Origin: an uncultured Lachnospiraceae bacterium
GTDB taxonomy: Bacteria; Bacillota; Clostridia; Lachnospirales; Lachnospiraceae
Length of the DNA stretch: 37,156 nt
NCBI GenBank assembly: GCA_910588535.1
Contig: CAJUOO010000029.1
Location: 1 to 37,156 of the forward strand
Direction of reading: 5' to 3'
The position numbers and the translations under genes were made by a program. The notes beneath the pieces are model-generated. The model ran no database searches, was not told the origin of the DNA, and was given only the letters and a program-made list of their open reading frames with translations. This document shows, in pieces, positions 1 to 7,963 of the stretch (position 1 is the stretch's first letter; each line of letters begins with the position of its first letter).

Positions 1-153
1 GTCCGCTGTTTTCCTCAAGGAACCTATTGAAAAACGTCGGTACTTAGCGAGGTAGTTCACGAGCTTAGTATCCGTTACGTTTTTCACTAAGCGAGAGCGG
101 GGTGACGGAGGAAAACAGCGGACTGGCTATACGAACCATTTCCGAAAATGATA
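1..153 (+). repeat. Structured dispersed repeat, copy A (nested hairpin)
   Basis: Bases 1-16 (GTCCGCTGTTTTCCTC) are the exact reverse complement of 108-123. Inside, 29-37 (GAAAAACGT) pairs exactly with 77-85, and the centre can pair further, so 1-123 folds as one long imperfect hairpin. Bases 79-112 recur with a single mismatch, inverted, at 17606-17639. About 26 bases further on, TTTCC-GAAAATGATA (139-153) also recurs beside the second copy. No protein is convincing here. It could be a MITE-like or REP-like element or a structured RNA. The left boundary may lie outside the window. Confidence 0.7.
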
Positions 154-236
154 AAACCTCGTCCTACAAAATGTTATAACATCTCATATATGTTTTTCTT
201 AATACAGTAGACCACTTGACTCGTTGCTTGCAGAAT

Positions 237-279
237 AAAAGACACATATCACATCCTTTGGATTTGTTATGTGCCTTTT
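237..279 (-). terminator. Terminator-like hairpin after the sensor kinase gene
   Basis: Bases 237-256 and 260-279 pair in 17 of 20 positions around a TTT loop. Read on the minus strand, the stem ends in a U-rich stretch (CTTTTATT). It lies about 110 bases beyond the stop codon of the kinase gene and would end the kinase/regulator transcript. Confidence 0.55.
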
Positions 280-282
280 GAT

Positions 283-363
283 TTACATTATTTTCTTCCT
301 GATGCTTATGATCTCTGTCACTTCATCCTTATTCAATTTGTAGTTTTCTAAAGCGCATGTCAT
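283..363 (-). CDS. Possible 26-residue small protein
   Basis: An ATG at 363 opens 26 codons ending in TAA at 283. The peptide is charged and probably helical (ALENYKL, then KDEVTEIIS, then RKKIM). It lies 22 bases after the kinase stop codon and before the terminator at 237-279, so it would share that transcript. The only ribosome-site candidate is AAGGA about 20 bases upstream, which is poor. I do not recognise the sequence. It may be a real small ORF, the tail of a lost helical protein, or chance. Confidence 0.2.
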   Translation of the reverse strand: MTCALENYKLNKDEVTEIISIRKKIM

Positions 364-385
364 ATATTATATCAGCTAATTTTCC

Positions 386-2920
386 TTATCTAAGTGGGAA
401 TGACACGGTAGCTCGGAACAGATCTCCATCCAAATAGATCTCAAAGCTTCCCCTCATCAGTTCTGTGAGGCTCTGCGCAATAGATAATCCAAGGCCGCTG
501 CCTTCTGTACTTCTGGATATATCCCCGCGGATAAACCGTTCTGTCAGCTCCTCTGCACTAAAATTAAGCGGATTGGCAGAGATATTTTTTATTATAAAGG
601 ATGCTCTGTCCATCACGGGAACTACAGCCACATATACCCTAGTGTTCTCCATCGCATACTTAGATACATTATTATATAAGTTTTCTAGAACCCGCCAGAT
701 ACGCCTTCCATCTGCCTCTATTATAACAGAGTTTTCAGGAAGCGAGGAGATAATTGTCAGATTCTTAAGTTCAAACTTCTCGCTAAATTCTCCATTTGCC
801 TGATTCACAAGCTCCACCAGATCAATCTCCTGCATAGTAAGTATAATATTTCCTGAGCTAAGCTTTGATGCTTCCACCAGATCATCCGTGAGATTCTTAA
901 GCCTTTGTGATTTACTGTCCAACACATCAATATAAGACTGGATTTTCCTATCTTCAATCTTCTCTCTCTTCAGCAAATCTACATAATTAATAATAGATGT
1001 CAGCGGTGTTTTAATGTCATGAGACACATTCGTTATCAGATCTGTCTTCATGCGCTCGTCCTTAATGCTCTTTTCCACTGCCTCCGCAAGTCCATCCCCA
1101 ATCCGGTTCGCTGCCACTGCAAGACGCATATTATCCGTCTGTAATCCCATCTCATCTATTTTATAGTTCAGATCTCCGTCTGCCATCCGCTCAATACCTT
1201 CGATCAACCGCTTATAATCAATCTTCTCTCTAAGAAGCATATACAGGGTACCTGCGTGGATTCCAGAAAATAAAAGCAGGAAAAACAGTACCAGAACCGT
1301 ACCGCTCCAAAGTGAGACCATAATCAGCACTCCTGTTATCACTGTCGCCGCAAGCACTGTCACATAAGCAATAATCACCCGTGCTGTTATATCGCGCTCC
1401 TCATATATCACGCCAAAGACCGTGATCAACTTTCTGCACGTCCGAAATAGCCATCTTGTTCCATTTCGCAGAAAACTATTCCTCCATAATGTCCCCGCCT
1501 TAATTCTCCTCACAAGAGATGCTATGCTGAAAATAGATGCAAGATAAGTGATTATCACCATGCTGAACACCGCAACAGAAGAGGCAATCAAAGAGCCATC
1601 AATATAGATTCCTTCATATGTCTCCATAATCAGCGATCCCGTCAATATAACGCAGCCCAGCAAAAGACAAATACACAAAAATCCTGCAATCTCTGTATAC
1701 CACTTATCAAAGGTGGTCAAACGCACACCTTCTACCTCCTTGGCATGCCCTGCCGATGCAAGCAGGTAGAATCCCAGCAAAAGAACGCCAAATGCCCCTG
1801 CAATTCCTCCTACCAAGAGAATCACACACACCTGCTGCATATCCTGATAATGCATCTGCGCCATCATAAACAGATCACTCATCAGCGTGTCATTCCCTAT
1901 CTGTCTGACCGCTGCAAAAATACTGATCTCACCCGCTCCCGCTGAAAGTGCTCGCTCCAAATTATCCACATAGCCTCGATTTAAATTTTTTACATCTGTA
2001 TCAACAGTATACTCACTGCTGTTATAGCTCAGTCTGCCGGAAGCTCTCTTCTCACCGGATCGATACTCTACAATATCCTCTGCATTTGTATAAATGTTTG
2101 TTCCATTACTTATTTCATAGATAAATCTAGTCCCAGCATTTTCTGCAAAAATATCATGATAATACAGATAATACGCCACATAATATGTATATCGATATGA
2201 CAATTCATCGAGAGTAAAGACCAATATACTTCCCTCTGGCAGCCCTTCCTTTCCCGTGATTGCTTGCTGAATATAATCGCTTCTCTCCACACTCTGTGTC
2301 TCTATTCCCGTATCATCTAACGAAGTATTCTGTAAAACTGCTGATTCTTCCTTGTTCTTCTTATTTTCGTTAAACAGATCCTTGGCATCTTCTTTTTTTC
2401 TAACAACAATCCAATTTGTCTCATTCACAAAATCAAAGATAAACGAATTATCCAACAGCCTTCCAAGACTTGCTGTGCCTTCCTCATCCTGATAGACATA
2501 GCTCTGCTCCTGCTGATCGCTTCCAGAAAATAACTCCTCCAACAGAATCTCTGGCTGACTTTTAATATCCTCCACAAAAAAATGATTTCTTCTTAACAGA
2601 TCACCGATCGAGTAAACCTCCACCGTGCCCTCTTCATCCACCTCACACACCTTGCGGTTGTAGTCAAGCTCTCCTTCTGTCTCCAAAATATTTTTAAGCT
2701 CAATATACTCTGCAAGCTGCCCTATCCGCTTGCTAAACAGATCAGAGAAAATAAAGGAATCTTCAAACGTCCCTCCGAACATCTCCGCTCGGCTGTTTCC
2801 AAATACCCTTCTGGAAAGATATATCTCCCCCACAATGCTGATTGGAATAGACACCACACTAAAAAGCAGCAGCACTACTGCCACTGCCTTTAACATTCGA
2901 GACTGCCTCAGATTCCTCAT
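386..2920 (-). CDS. Membrane sensor histidine kinase, 844 aa
   Basis: Partner kinase of the response regulator just upstream. One membrane segment near residues 10-32 is followed by an extracytoplasmic region of about 330 residues. Several further membrane segments lie between about 365 and 570, then a HAMP-like linker. The dimerisation motif SHDIKTPLTS puts the phosphorylated histidine at about H634. The ATPase N-box is around 746-751 (ENLYNN) and the G2 box GSGLGLS around 807-813. The usual DxGxG G1 box is not evident; KNISANPL stands there instead. The start has GGGGAG seven bases upstream. The gene starts 30 bases after the regulator stop, so they form one operon. The ligand is unknown; the large exported region and multi-pass core suggest an envelope signal. 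Confidence 0.85.
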   Translation of the reverse strand: MRNLRQSRMLKAVAVVLLLFSVVSIPISIVGEIYLSRRVFGNSRAEMFGGTFEDSFIFSDLFSKRIGQLAEYIELKNILETEGELDYNRKVCEVDEEGTVEVYSIGDLLRRNHFFVEDIKSQPEILLEELFSGSDQQEQSYVYQDEEGTASLGRLLDNSFIFDFVNETNWIVVRKKEDAKDLFNENKKNKEESAVLQNTSLDDTGIETQSVERSDYIQQAITGKEGLPEGSILVFTLDELSYRYTYYVAYYLYYHDIFAENAGTRFIYEISNGTNIYTNAEDIVEYRSGEKRASGRLSYNSSEYTVDTDVKNLNRGYVDNLERALSAGAGEISIFAAVRQIGNDTLMSDLFMMAQMHYQDMQQVCVILLVGGIAGAFGVLLLGFYLLASAGHAKEVEGVRLTTFDKWYTEIAGFLCICLLLGCVILTGSLIMETYEGIYIDGSLIASSVAVFSMVIITYLASIFSIASLVRRIKAGTLWRNSFLRNGTRWLFRTCRKLITVFGVIYEERDITARVIIAYVTVLAATVITGVLIMVSLWSGTVLVLFFLLLFSGIHAGTLYMLLREKIDYKRLIEGIERMADGDLNYKIDEMGLQTDNMRLAVAANRIGDGLAEAVEKSIKDERMKTDLITNVSHDIKTPLTSIINYVDLLKREKIEDRKIQSYIDVLDSKSQRLKNLTDDLVEASKLSSGNIILTMQEIDLVELVNQANGEFSEKFELKNLTIISSLPENSVIIEADGRRIWRVLENLYNNVSKYAMENTRVYVAVVPVMDRASFIIKNISANPLNFSAEELTERFIRGDISRSTEGSGLGLSIAQSLTELMRGSFEIYLDGDLFRATVSFPLR

Positions 2921-2950
2921 ATCATTCTCCCCTTTCCCGTCTAGGGCAGG

Positions 2951-3646
2951 CTACTGTTTCTCTATCTTATAGCCAATTCCCCACACCACCTTCAGATAAC
3001 GTGGCTCCTTTGGATTGATCTCAATTTTCTCGCGGATATGGCGGATATGTACAGCAACTGTGTTATCTGCGCCAATCGCTTCTTCATTCCAGATACTTTC
3101 ATAGATCTGGTTAATTGAAAATACCTTTCCAGCATTTTTCACAAGCAGCAAAAGAATATTATACTCTATCGGCGTCAGTTTTATCATCTCACCATCTACC
3201 GTAACCTCTTTGTTTTCGTCATTGATCATCAATCCACCATTTCGGTAGACATTCAGATCACCTGCCATATTGGCACTGCCAAGCTGTGTGTAACGGCGAA
3301 GCTGTGACTTTACACGGGCAACCAGCTCCAGAGGATTAAACGGCTTTGTCACATAATCGTCTGCCCCGATATTCAATCCCAGTATCTTATCTGAATCCTC
3401 TGATTTTGCAGACAAGATAATAATGGGAATGCTGCTCTCCTCTCGAATTTTAAGTGTCGCGCGTATTCCGTCAAGCTTAGGCATCATAACATCAATAATC
3501 AACAGATGGATATCATTCGAGCGCAGAAGCCCCAGCGCTTCCATCCCATCATATGCTTTTAATACACGATAGCCCTCTTGGGTCAGATAAATGTCAATCG
3601 CTTCCACGATCTGTCTGTCATCATCACAAACAAGAATATTTAACAT
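2951..3646 (-). CDS. OmpR/PhoB-family response regulator
   Basis: The receiver domain has the acidic pair at D8-D9 and the phosphorylated aspartate at about D52 (LLIIDVMMPKLDG), followed by SAK and the KPF motif. The C-terminal winged helix contains TPIEYNILLLL and VAVHIRHIREKIE and ends in VWGIGYKIE, as in DNA-binding OmpR-type regulators. I place the start at the ATG at 3646, because the protein then begins MLNILVCDDD and has GGAGAG eight bases upstream; the frame is open for 13 more codons without a ribosome site. It is encoded directly before the 844-residue kinase, which is presumably its phosphodonor. Confidence 0.88.
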   Translation of the reverse strand: MLNILVCDDDRQIVEAIDIYLTQEGYRVLKAYDGMEALGLLRSNDIHLLIIDVMMPKLDGIRATLKIREESSIPIIILSAKSEDSDKILGLNIGADDYVTKPFNPLELVARVKSQLRRYTQLGSANMAGDLNVYRNGGLMINDENKEVTVDGEMIKLTPIEYNILLLLVKNAGKVFSINQIYESIWNEEAIGADNTVAVHIRHIREKIEINPKEPRYLKVVWGIGYKIEKQ

Positions 3647-3801
3647 ACTGTCTCTCCTGCATGCACCTACACATGCCCTGCCCATGCAACGGCAAACCGC
3701 GCACAGGCAGTCTCATCCTTTCTGACCTCTGTATCCATCCTAACAGCCATCTTTTAATTTCATGGCATAAGAAATATTAAGAATTTCTGAAATATAAGGT
3801 C

Positions 3802-4788
3802 TTAGTCACATGTTACTTCATTCATTAACTCCATATGATTCATGTACTGATAAGCATTTTCCAAGGTGACAATGGCGATCGCCTGCATAGCCTCCGTGGT
3901 AAAATACCCCTGATGCGATGTCACCAGCACATTCGGAAAGGTCATAAGCCTTGCCAGCATATCATCCTCCATAATATCATTGGATCGGTCCTCATAGAAA
4001 ATGCCGTCCTCCTCCTCATAGACATCCAGTCCAACGCCGCCTATTTTTCCCGGCTCCTTTAATGCCTTCAGAAGCGCTTTGGTATCAATTAAGGCTCCTC
4101 TTGAGGTATTTAATATATAGACCCCCTGCTTCATGCACTGCAAAGATTCTTCACTTATAATATAACGAGTGTCCGGCGTGAGAGGACAGTGGAGTGATAT
4201 CACGTCTGATTTAGAAAAGAGCTCCTTCAAAGGCACATACTCCACATCAAGCTCCTCATTTGGATAGACATCATAGGCAAGCACCCTCATCTGAAAGCCC
4301 TTTAACAGTCGTATCATTGATTGTCCAATCTTTCCTGTGCCGATCACACCTGCTGTCTTATGGCATAGATCTGTCCCCATCAGGCCGTGAATATTCATAT
4401 TAAATTCTCGTGTTCTCACATAAGCTCTATGAATATATCGATTGACGGAGAGAAGCAAGCCTATAGCATACTCTGCCACTGCATCGGGTGAATAGCTAGG
4501 CACGCGCAGCACATGAATCCTTTCCTTTGCCGCTTTTAGATCTACATTATTAAAACCTGCACAGCGCAGAAAAATCACTTTAACTCCCAGATTGCAAAGT
4601 ACATCAATCGCCTTTTTGTCCGCCGTGTCATTGACAAAAATACAGACTCCCTCACATCCCTTTGCAAGTACTGCTGTCTCCCAATTTAGACGGCTCTCCA
4701 CAAAATGAATCTCAACACCATACTCCTTGCCCAACGGTTCAAACCAGATTCTGTCATATGGTTTGGTTCCAAAAAAAGTTATCTTCAC
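3802..4788 (-). CDS. ldhA: D-lactate dehydrogenase (fermentative LdhA type)
   Basis: A D-isomer-specific 2-hydroxyacid dehydrogenase that interconverts pyruvate and D-lactate with NAD(H), regenerating NAD+ in fermentation. The order of motifs follows E. coli LdhA closely: FFGTKPYD at the start, GCEGVCIFVND, LRCAGFNNVDL, AEYAIGLLLSVNR-IHRAY-RTR, the Rossmann motif GVIGTGKIG, SDVISLHCPLTPDT, NTSRGALID (substrate arginine), then EDRSND and SHQGYFT-EA (catalytic histidine). The start is GTG at 4788 with GAGGAGG seven bases upstream; this gives VKITFFGTK, matching family N-termini. It lies 65 bases downstream of the hydrolase gene on the same strand. Vancomycin-resistance VanH enzymes belong to the same superfamily, but the LdhA resemblance is much closer. 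Confidence 0.88.
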   Translation of the reverse strand: MKITFFGTKPYDRIWFEPLGKEYGVEIHFVESRLNWETAVLAKGCEGVCIFVNDTADKKAIDVLCNLGVKVIFLRCAGFNNVDLKAAKERIHVLRVPSYSPDAVAEYAIGLLLSVNRYIHRAYVRTREFNMNIHGLMGTDLCHKTAGVIGTGKIGQSMIRLLKGFQMRVLAYDVYPNEELDVEYVPLKELFSKSDVISLHCPLTPDTRYIISEESLQCMKQGVYILNTSRGALIDTKALLKALKEPGKIGGVGLDVYEEEDGIFYEDRSNDIMEDDMLARLMTFPNVLVTSHQGYFTTEAMQAIAIVTLENAYQYMNHMELMNEVTCD

Positions 4789-4853
4789 AGCATTACCTCC
4801 TCGCCTAGTGAAATCATTCCACTTGTTCGAGGCTAGTATGCACAAAACATCCT

Positions 4854-5792
4854 CTATTTATTCTCTGTAATCCGCTTATTCAGCCAACCATACAGATACT
4901 CAAAGACATTCTGCCTGTCCAGCTCATTGAGAAGCTCATGCCTGTCCTGTGGATAAAGCTTCAAAGTCAGATCACGAATCCCCCTCTTTTTATAGATCGC
5001 ACAAACCTGCTTCACTGCCTTGCCGTAATTGCCCACGGGATCTTCCTCCCCCGACAGGAACAGAATAGGAAGCTGAACAGGAATCTGTCGTATATTTACT
5101 GGTTTCTCTATAAAAGCAAGTGTGGAAAATAGCGTCTTATATCCATTAAGCGTAAATTGAAAGGTACATGCCTTATCCTTCTTATATTTATCCACATTCT
5201 CTGCATTGCGGCTCAGCCAATCATATTTTGTTTTCACCGGCTTAAAACGCTTGTTGTAAAAAGCAAACATAAGAAAATTTACCAGCCTGCTCCGATAGCG
5301 CTCCCCAAAGAAAATACTTAAAAAATTTACGATCATCTGCCCTATCACAACCTGAATATAAGGCTGATTACCCGTGCCCACAAAGACAGCACCATCCAGA
5401 TCTGCCCCGTAGGTCATAACATATCGTCTTGCCATAAAAGATCCCATGCTGTGTCCCAGCAGAAAATATGGCACTTTGGGGTATTCTTTTCGCATCCTCT
5501 GCATTAATGTGTGCAGGTCACGCACCACCTTGCCGCCCGCATCCCCGGATGCAAAAAATCCCCACTCCTCTTCTCTTATCACAGATTGTCCATGTCCTAG
5601 ATGATCATTTCCGACCACCAGAATCCCCCTTGCTGCCAAATACTCTGCCAGCTCCTCATAGCGGTTCACATATTCTGTCATACCATGGGAAATCTGCAGC
5701 ACAGCCCGCACATCGCCCTCCGGCCTCCACACAACCGCATGAATATCATGAATCTCATCACTGGAAGAAAAATAAAATTCTGTTTTCTGCAT
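4854..5792 (-). CDS. Alpha/beta hydrolase, monoacylglycerol lipase/lysophospholipase type
   Basis: A serine hydrolase with a complete triad. The nucleophile S115 is in LLGHSMGSF, the aspartate is D251 in LSGEEDPVGNYGK, and the histidine is H285 in YPQDRHELLNE. The N-terminal oxyanion region ISHGMTEYVNRYEELAEYLA and NDHLGHGQS are typical of the serine aminopeptidase S33 (Hydrolase_4) and monoacylglycerol lipase group. There is no signal peptide, so it should be cytoplasmic. The length of 312 is normal for the family. The natural ester is unknown. It lies between the AraC-type gene and ldhA on the same strand. Confidence 0.82.
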   Translation of the reverse strand: MQKTEFYFSSSDEIHDIHAVVWRPEGDVRAVLQISHGMTEYVNRYEELAEYLAARGILVVGNDHLGHGQSVIREEEWGFFASGDAGGKVVRDLHTLMQRMRKEYPKVPYFLLGHSMGSFMARRYVMTYGADLDGAVFVGTGNQPYIQVVIGQMIVNFLSIFFGERYRSRLVNFLMFAFYNKRFKPVKTKYDWLSRNAENVDKYKKDKACTFQFTLNGYKTLFSTLAFIEKPVNIRQIPVQLPILFLSGEEDPVGNYGKAVKQVCAIYKKRGIRDLTLKLYPQDRHELLNELDRQNVFEYLYGWLNKRITENK

Positions 5793-5881
5793 ACTCCATG
5801 CTCCTAATTAAACATATTTTTCTTTTATTATGCATATAAAGTATATCATACATTCCATAAATCTGCCACAGCTTTGTATTC

Positions 5882-6784
5882 TTATAACTTTTTCCGAAAT
5901 GCAGAGGGAGAACAGCCACAATATCTTCTAAAATATCTGCCCATATGCCCTATACTATCAAAGCCGCACTGCAGTGCAATATCCAAAATTCTATCATCTG
6001 TCTGGCGAAGCCTTTTTGAAGCTTCCTTTATCCGATGCTGAATAAGATATTCATAGGGCGTTATATCCATCACTCTCTGAAAACAGCGACATAGCTCACT
6101 TCTGCTAAGTGCCAGTTGAGCTGCAATCTGCCCAAGAGATAACGACTCTTCATAATGTCCCTCAATAAATGTGATCGCTTCCTTAATCCTCTCCATATCC
6201 CGTCTCTCTCTTGCCGACACAGACCTGCTTCCCTGCTTTGCCCGCTTAAGAAGACAGCTAAAAAGACAACACAAAAGGCCCTTGATCTCTATCTGATATC
6301 CCGTGTCCTCTTTTATAAATACATCCTGTATCTGTCGCAGATACATAGCTGCCTGATTATCAAGATCTTCCCCTCTGTCAAATACAACACTATCTATCGA
6401 TCCTTTCACTATTGGCAGAAGGCATCTCTGATAAACTGCTGACAACACATCTGCCTCCAATAAGCTATCACGCAGAACATATGCGGCAATCTGCCCTTCC
6501 CTCTTCTCCCTCGGCAGAATCTGGTGCAAAACCCCTGCATTAATAAAGATAGCTTGCCCCTCCTTCAGCCAAAATCCCCTGCTTCCAATCTGAAAATAGA
6601 TCTCTCCCTTTACAACGAGATCAAACTGAATCTCCTCATGCCAGTGCCATGGTATTTTACCCTGTTCAAACTGCAAAAGATTATCCCGATAAACTCCTAG
6701 TGGAAAATCTTTTGTTCCATGCTGGCGCATTTCCTGCAAATTATGATCTGTAATAGTTGTCAATATCTCTTTATTTTCAAGCAT
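5882..6784 (-). CDS. AraC-family regulator with N-terminal cupin domain
   Basis: Residues about 30-110 form an AraC-binding cupin domain (WHWHEEIQFDLVVKGE, then AIFINAGVLHQI), which usually senses a sugar. The last 100 residues carry two helix-turn-helix motifs, LSLGQIAAQLALSRSELCRCFQ and ILDIALQCGFDSIGHMGRYF with GCSPSAFRK. It is transcribed divergently from kduD across a 131-base spacer, so the catabolic operon on the plus strand is its most likely target; this is inference. The start has AAAGGA about ten bases upstream. Confidence 0.85.
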   Translation of the reverse strand: MLENKEILTTITDHNLQEMRQHGTKDFPLGVYRDNLLQFEQGKIPWHWHEEIQFDLVVKGEIYFQIGSRGFWLKEGQAIFINAGVLHQILPREKREGQIAAYVLRDSLLEADVLSAVYQRCLLPIVKGSIDSVVFDRGEDLDNQAAMYLRQIQDVFIKEDTGYQIEIKGLLCCLFSCLLKRAKQGSRSVSARERRDMERIKEAITFIEGHYEESLSLGQIAAQLALSRSELCRCFQRVMDITPYEYLIQHRIKEASKRLRQTDDRILDIALQCGFDSIGHMGRYFRRYCGCSPSAFRKKL

Positions 6785-6813
6785 TTTATACTTTTCCTTT
6801 ATATCACTATAAT
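6785..6813 (+). promoter_or_regulatory. Candidate sigma-A promoter for the kduD operon
   Basis: TTTATA (6785-6790), a 17-base spacer and TATAAT (6808-6813) lie on the plus strand. Transcription would start near 6820, about 95 bases before kduD. The -35 box is weak and abuts the araC start codon. Activation by the divergent AraC-type protein would be consistent with that. Confidence 0.3.
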
Positions 6814-6847
6814 AAAATTAGCTATTATTATGCCATTTTATGCTTCT

Positions 6848-6877
6848 ATTATAGTCGATAACAGACAAAAATTGCAA
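6848..6877 (-). promoter_or_regulatory. Candidate sigma-A promoter for the AraC-type regulator
   Basis: On the minus strand TTGCAA (877-872 of this kilobase) is followed by 18 bases and TATAAT (853-848). It is correctly placed about 60 bases upstream of the araC start. Confidence 0.5.
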
Positions 6878-6915
6878 TATACTTCCAATAACTAATTTAT
6901 TACAGGAGGATTCTT

Positions 6916-7677
6916 ATGATATTAGATTTATTTCGTCTTGATGGTAAAACAGCTCTTGTCACGGGAGCAAATACAGGACTTGGGCAAGGTCTGTGCATCG
7001 CCTTTGCACAGGCAGGCGCTGATGTGATCGGCGTGGCGAGAAGAAGTATGCAGCAGACTGGGGAACAGGTAGAACAGACAGGCAGATCTTTTTATGAGAT
7101 TATAGTGGATTTGTCACAGAAAGACGCTGTTGACCACATTATGAAAGCTTGCAATACACTGTGCAGCCGTGTAGATATCCTAGTCAATAATGCGGGCATT
7201 ATCCACCGCGAGGATGCAAAGGATGTGACTTATGAGGATTGGGACAAGGTAATTCTATTAAATGAACGTCTGGTATTCTTTTTAACACAAGCTATGGCCA
7301 ACCGCTATTTTCTTCCTAATAGAAGTGGGAAGGTAATTAATATTGCTTCTATGCTGAGCTATCAAGGTGGTATACGCGTGCCTGCCTACGCCGCCAGCAA
7401 AAGTGCCGTTGTGGGAATTACAAAAGCACTTGCCAACGAATGGGCATCCTATGGTATTAATGTCAATGCCATTGCTCCCGGCTATATGGAAACAAACAAT
7501 ACTGCAAATCTAAGAAATGATGCTGACAGAAATGAGGCCATCCTTGACCGCATCCCCGCCGGACGCTGGGGAACACCAGAAGATCTTATGGGTGCAGGTG
7601 TGTATCTAGCCTCTGAGGCATCTGCATATGTCAATGGATTTACACTTGCGGTCGATGGAGGATGGCTGGCCCGGTAA
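6916..7677 (+). CDS. kduD: 2-dehydro-3-deoxy-D-gluconate 5-dehydrogenase (KduD), SDR family
   Basis: A short-chain dehydrogenase of 253 residues that matches KduD along its length. It has the cofactor motif TGANTGLGQG, NNAGIIHRED, INIASMLSYQGGIRVPAYAASKS, the tetrad N116-S145-Y158-K162, NVNAIAPGYMETNNT, ILDRIPAGRWG-PEDLMG and the C-terminus AVDGGWLAR. KduD interconverts 2,5-diketo-3-deoxygluconate and 2-keto-3-deoxygluconate (KDG) with NAD(H) in breakdown of unsaturated uronates. KDG kinase is encoded three genes downstream, which supports this over gluconate 5-dehydrogenase. AGGAGG lies just upstream of the ATG. It is the first gene of the plus-strand operon. Confidence 0.85.
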   Translation: MILDLFRLDGKTALVTGANTGLGQGLCIAFAQAGADVIGVARRSMQQTGEQVEQTGRSFYEIIVDLSQKDAVDHIMKACNTLCSRVDILVNNAGIIHREDAKDVTYEDWDKVILLNERLVFFLTQAMANRYFLPNRSGKVINIASMLSYQGGIRVPAYAASKSAVVGITKALANEWASYGINVNAIAPGYMETNNTANLRNDADRNEAILDRIPAGRWGTPEDLMGAGVYLASEASAYVNGFTLAVDGGWLAR

Positions 7678-7963
7678 TTTTGTTTTTTCATGTGCAAAGT
7701 TTCCTTGAAAATAATTTGAAAAGCTTATAGAAAAATCATAGATATATCTTGTGTTTTACTTGGTATATTGCTAATATAGATAATTATAAGAACCATAGTA
7801 TACTTTCAGATCTTGCTGTTCCAGATAAAATGGCTACCATCGCAAGACCAAATTACAGAAACACTGTTTTGGCAACAACATGGCAGAGTTTCTAATATCT
7901 ACCAATTATATTCTAATATTTTACAACTGCGATTCAATTTTGATAAGGAGAGGAAAGAATTAG

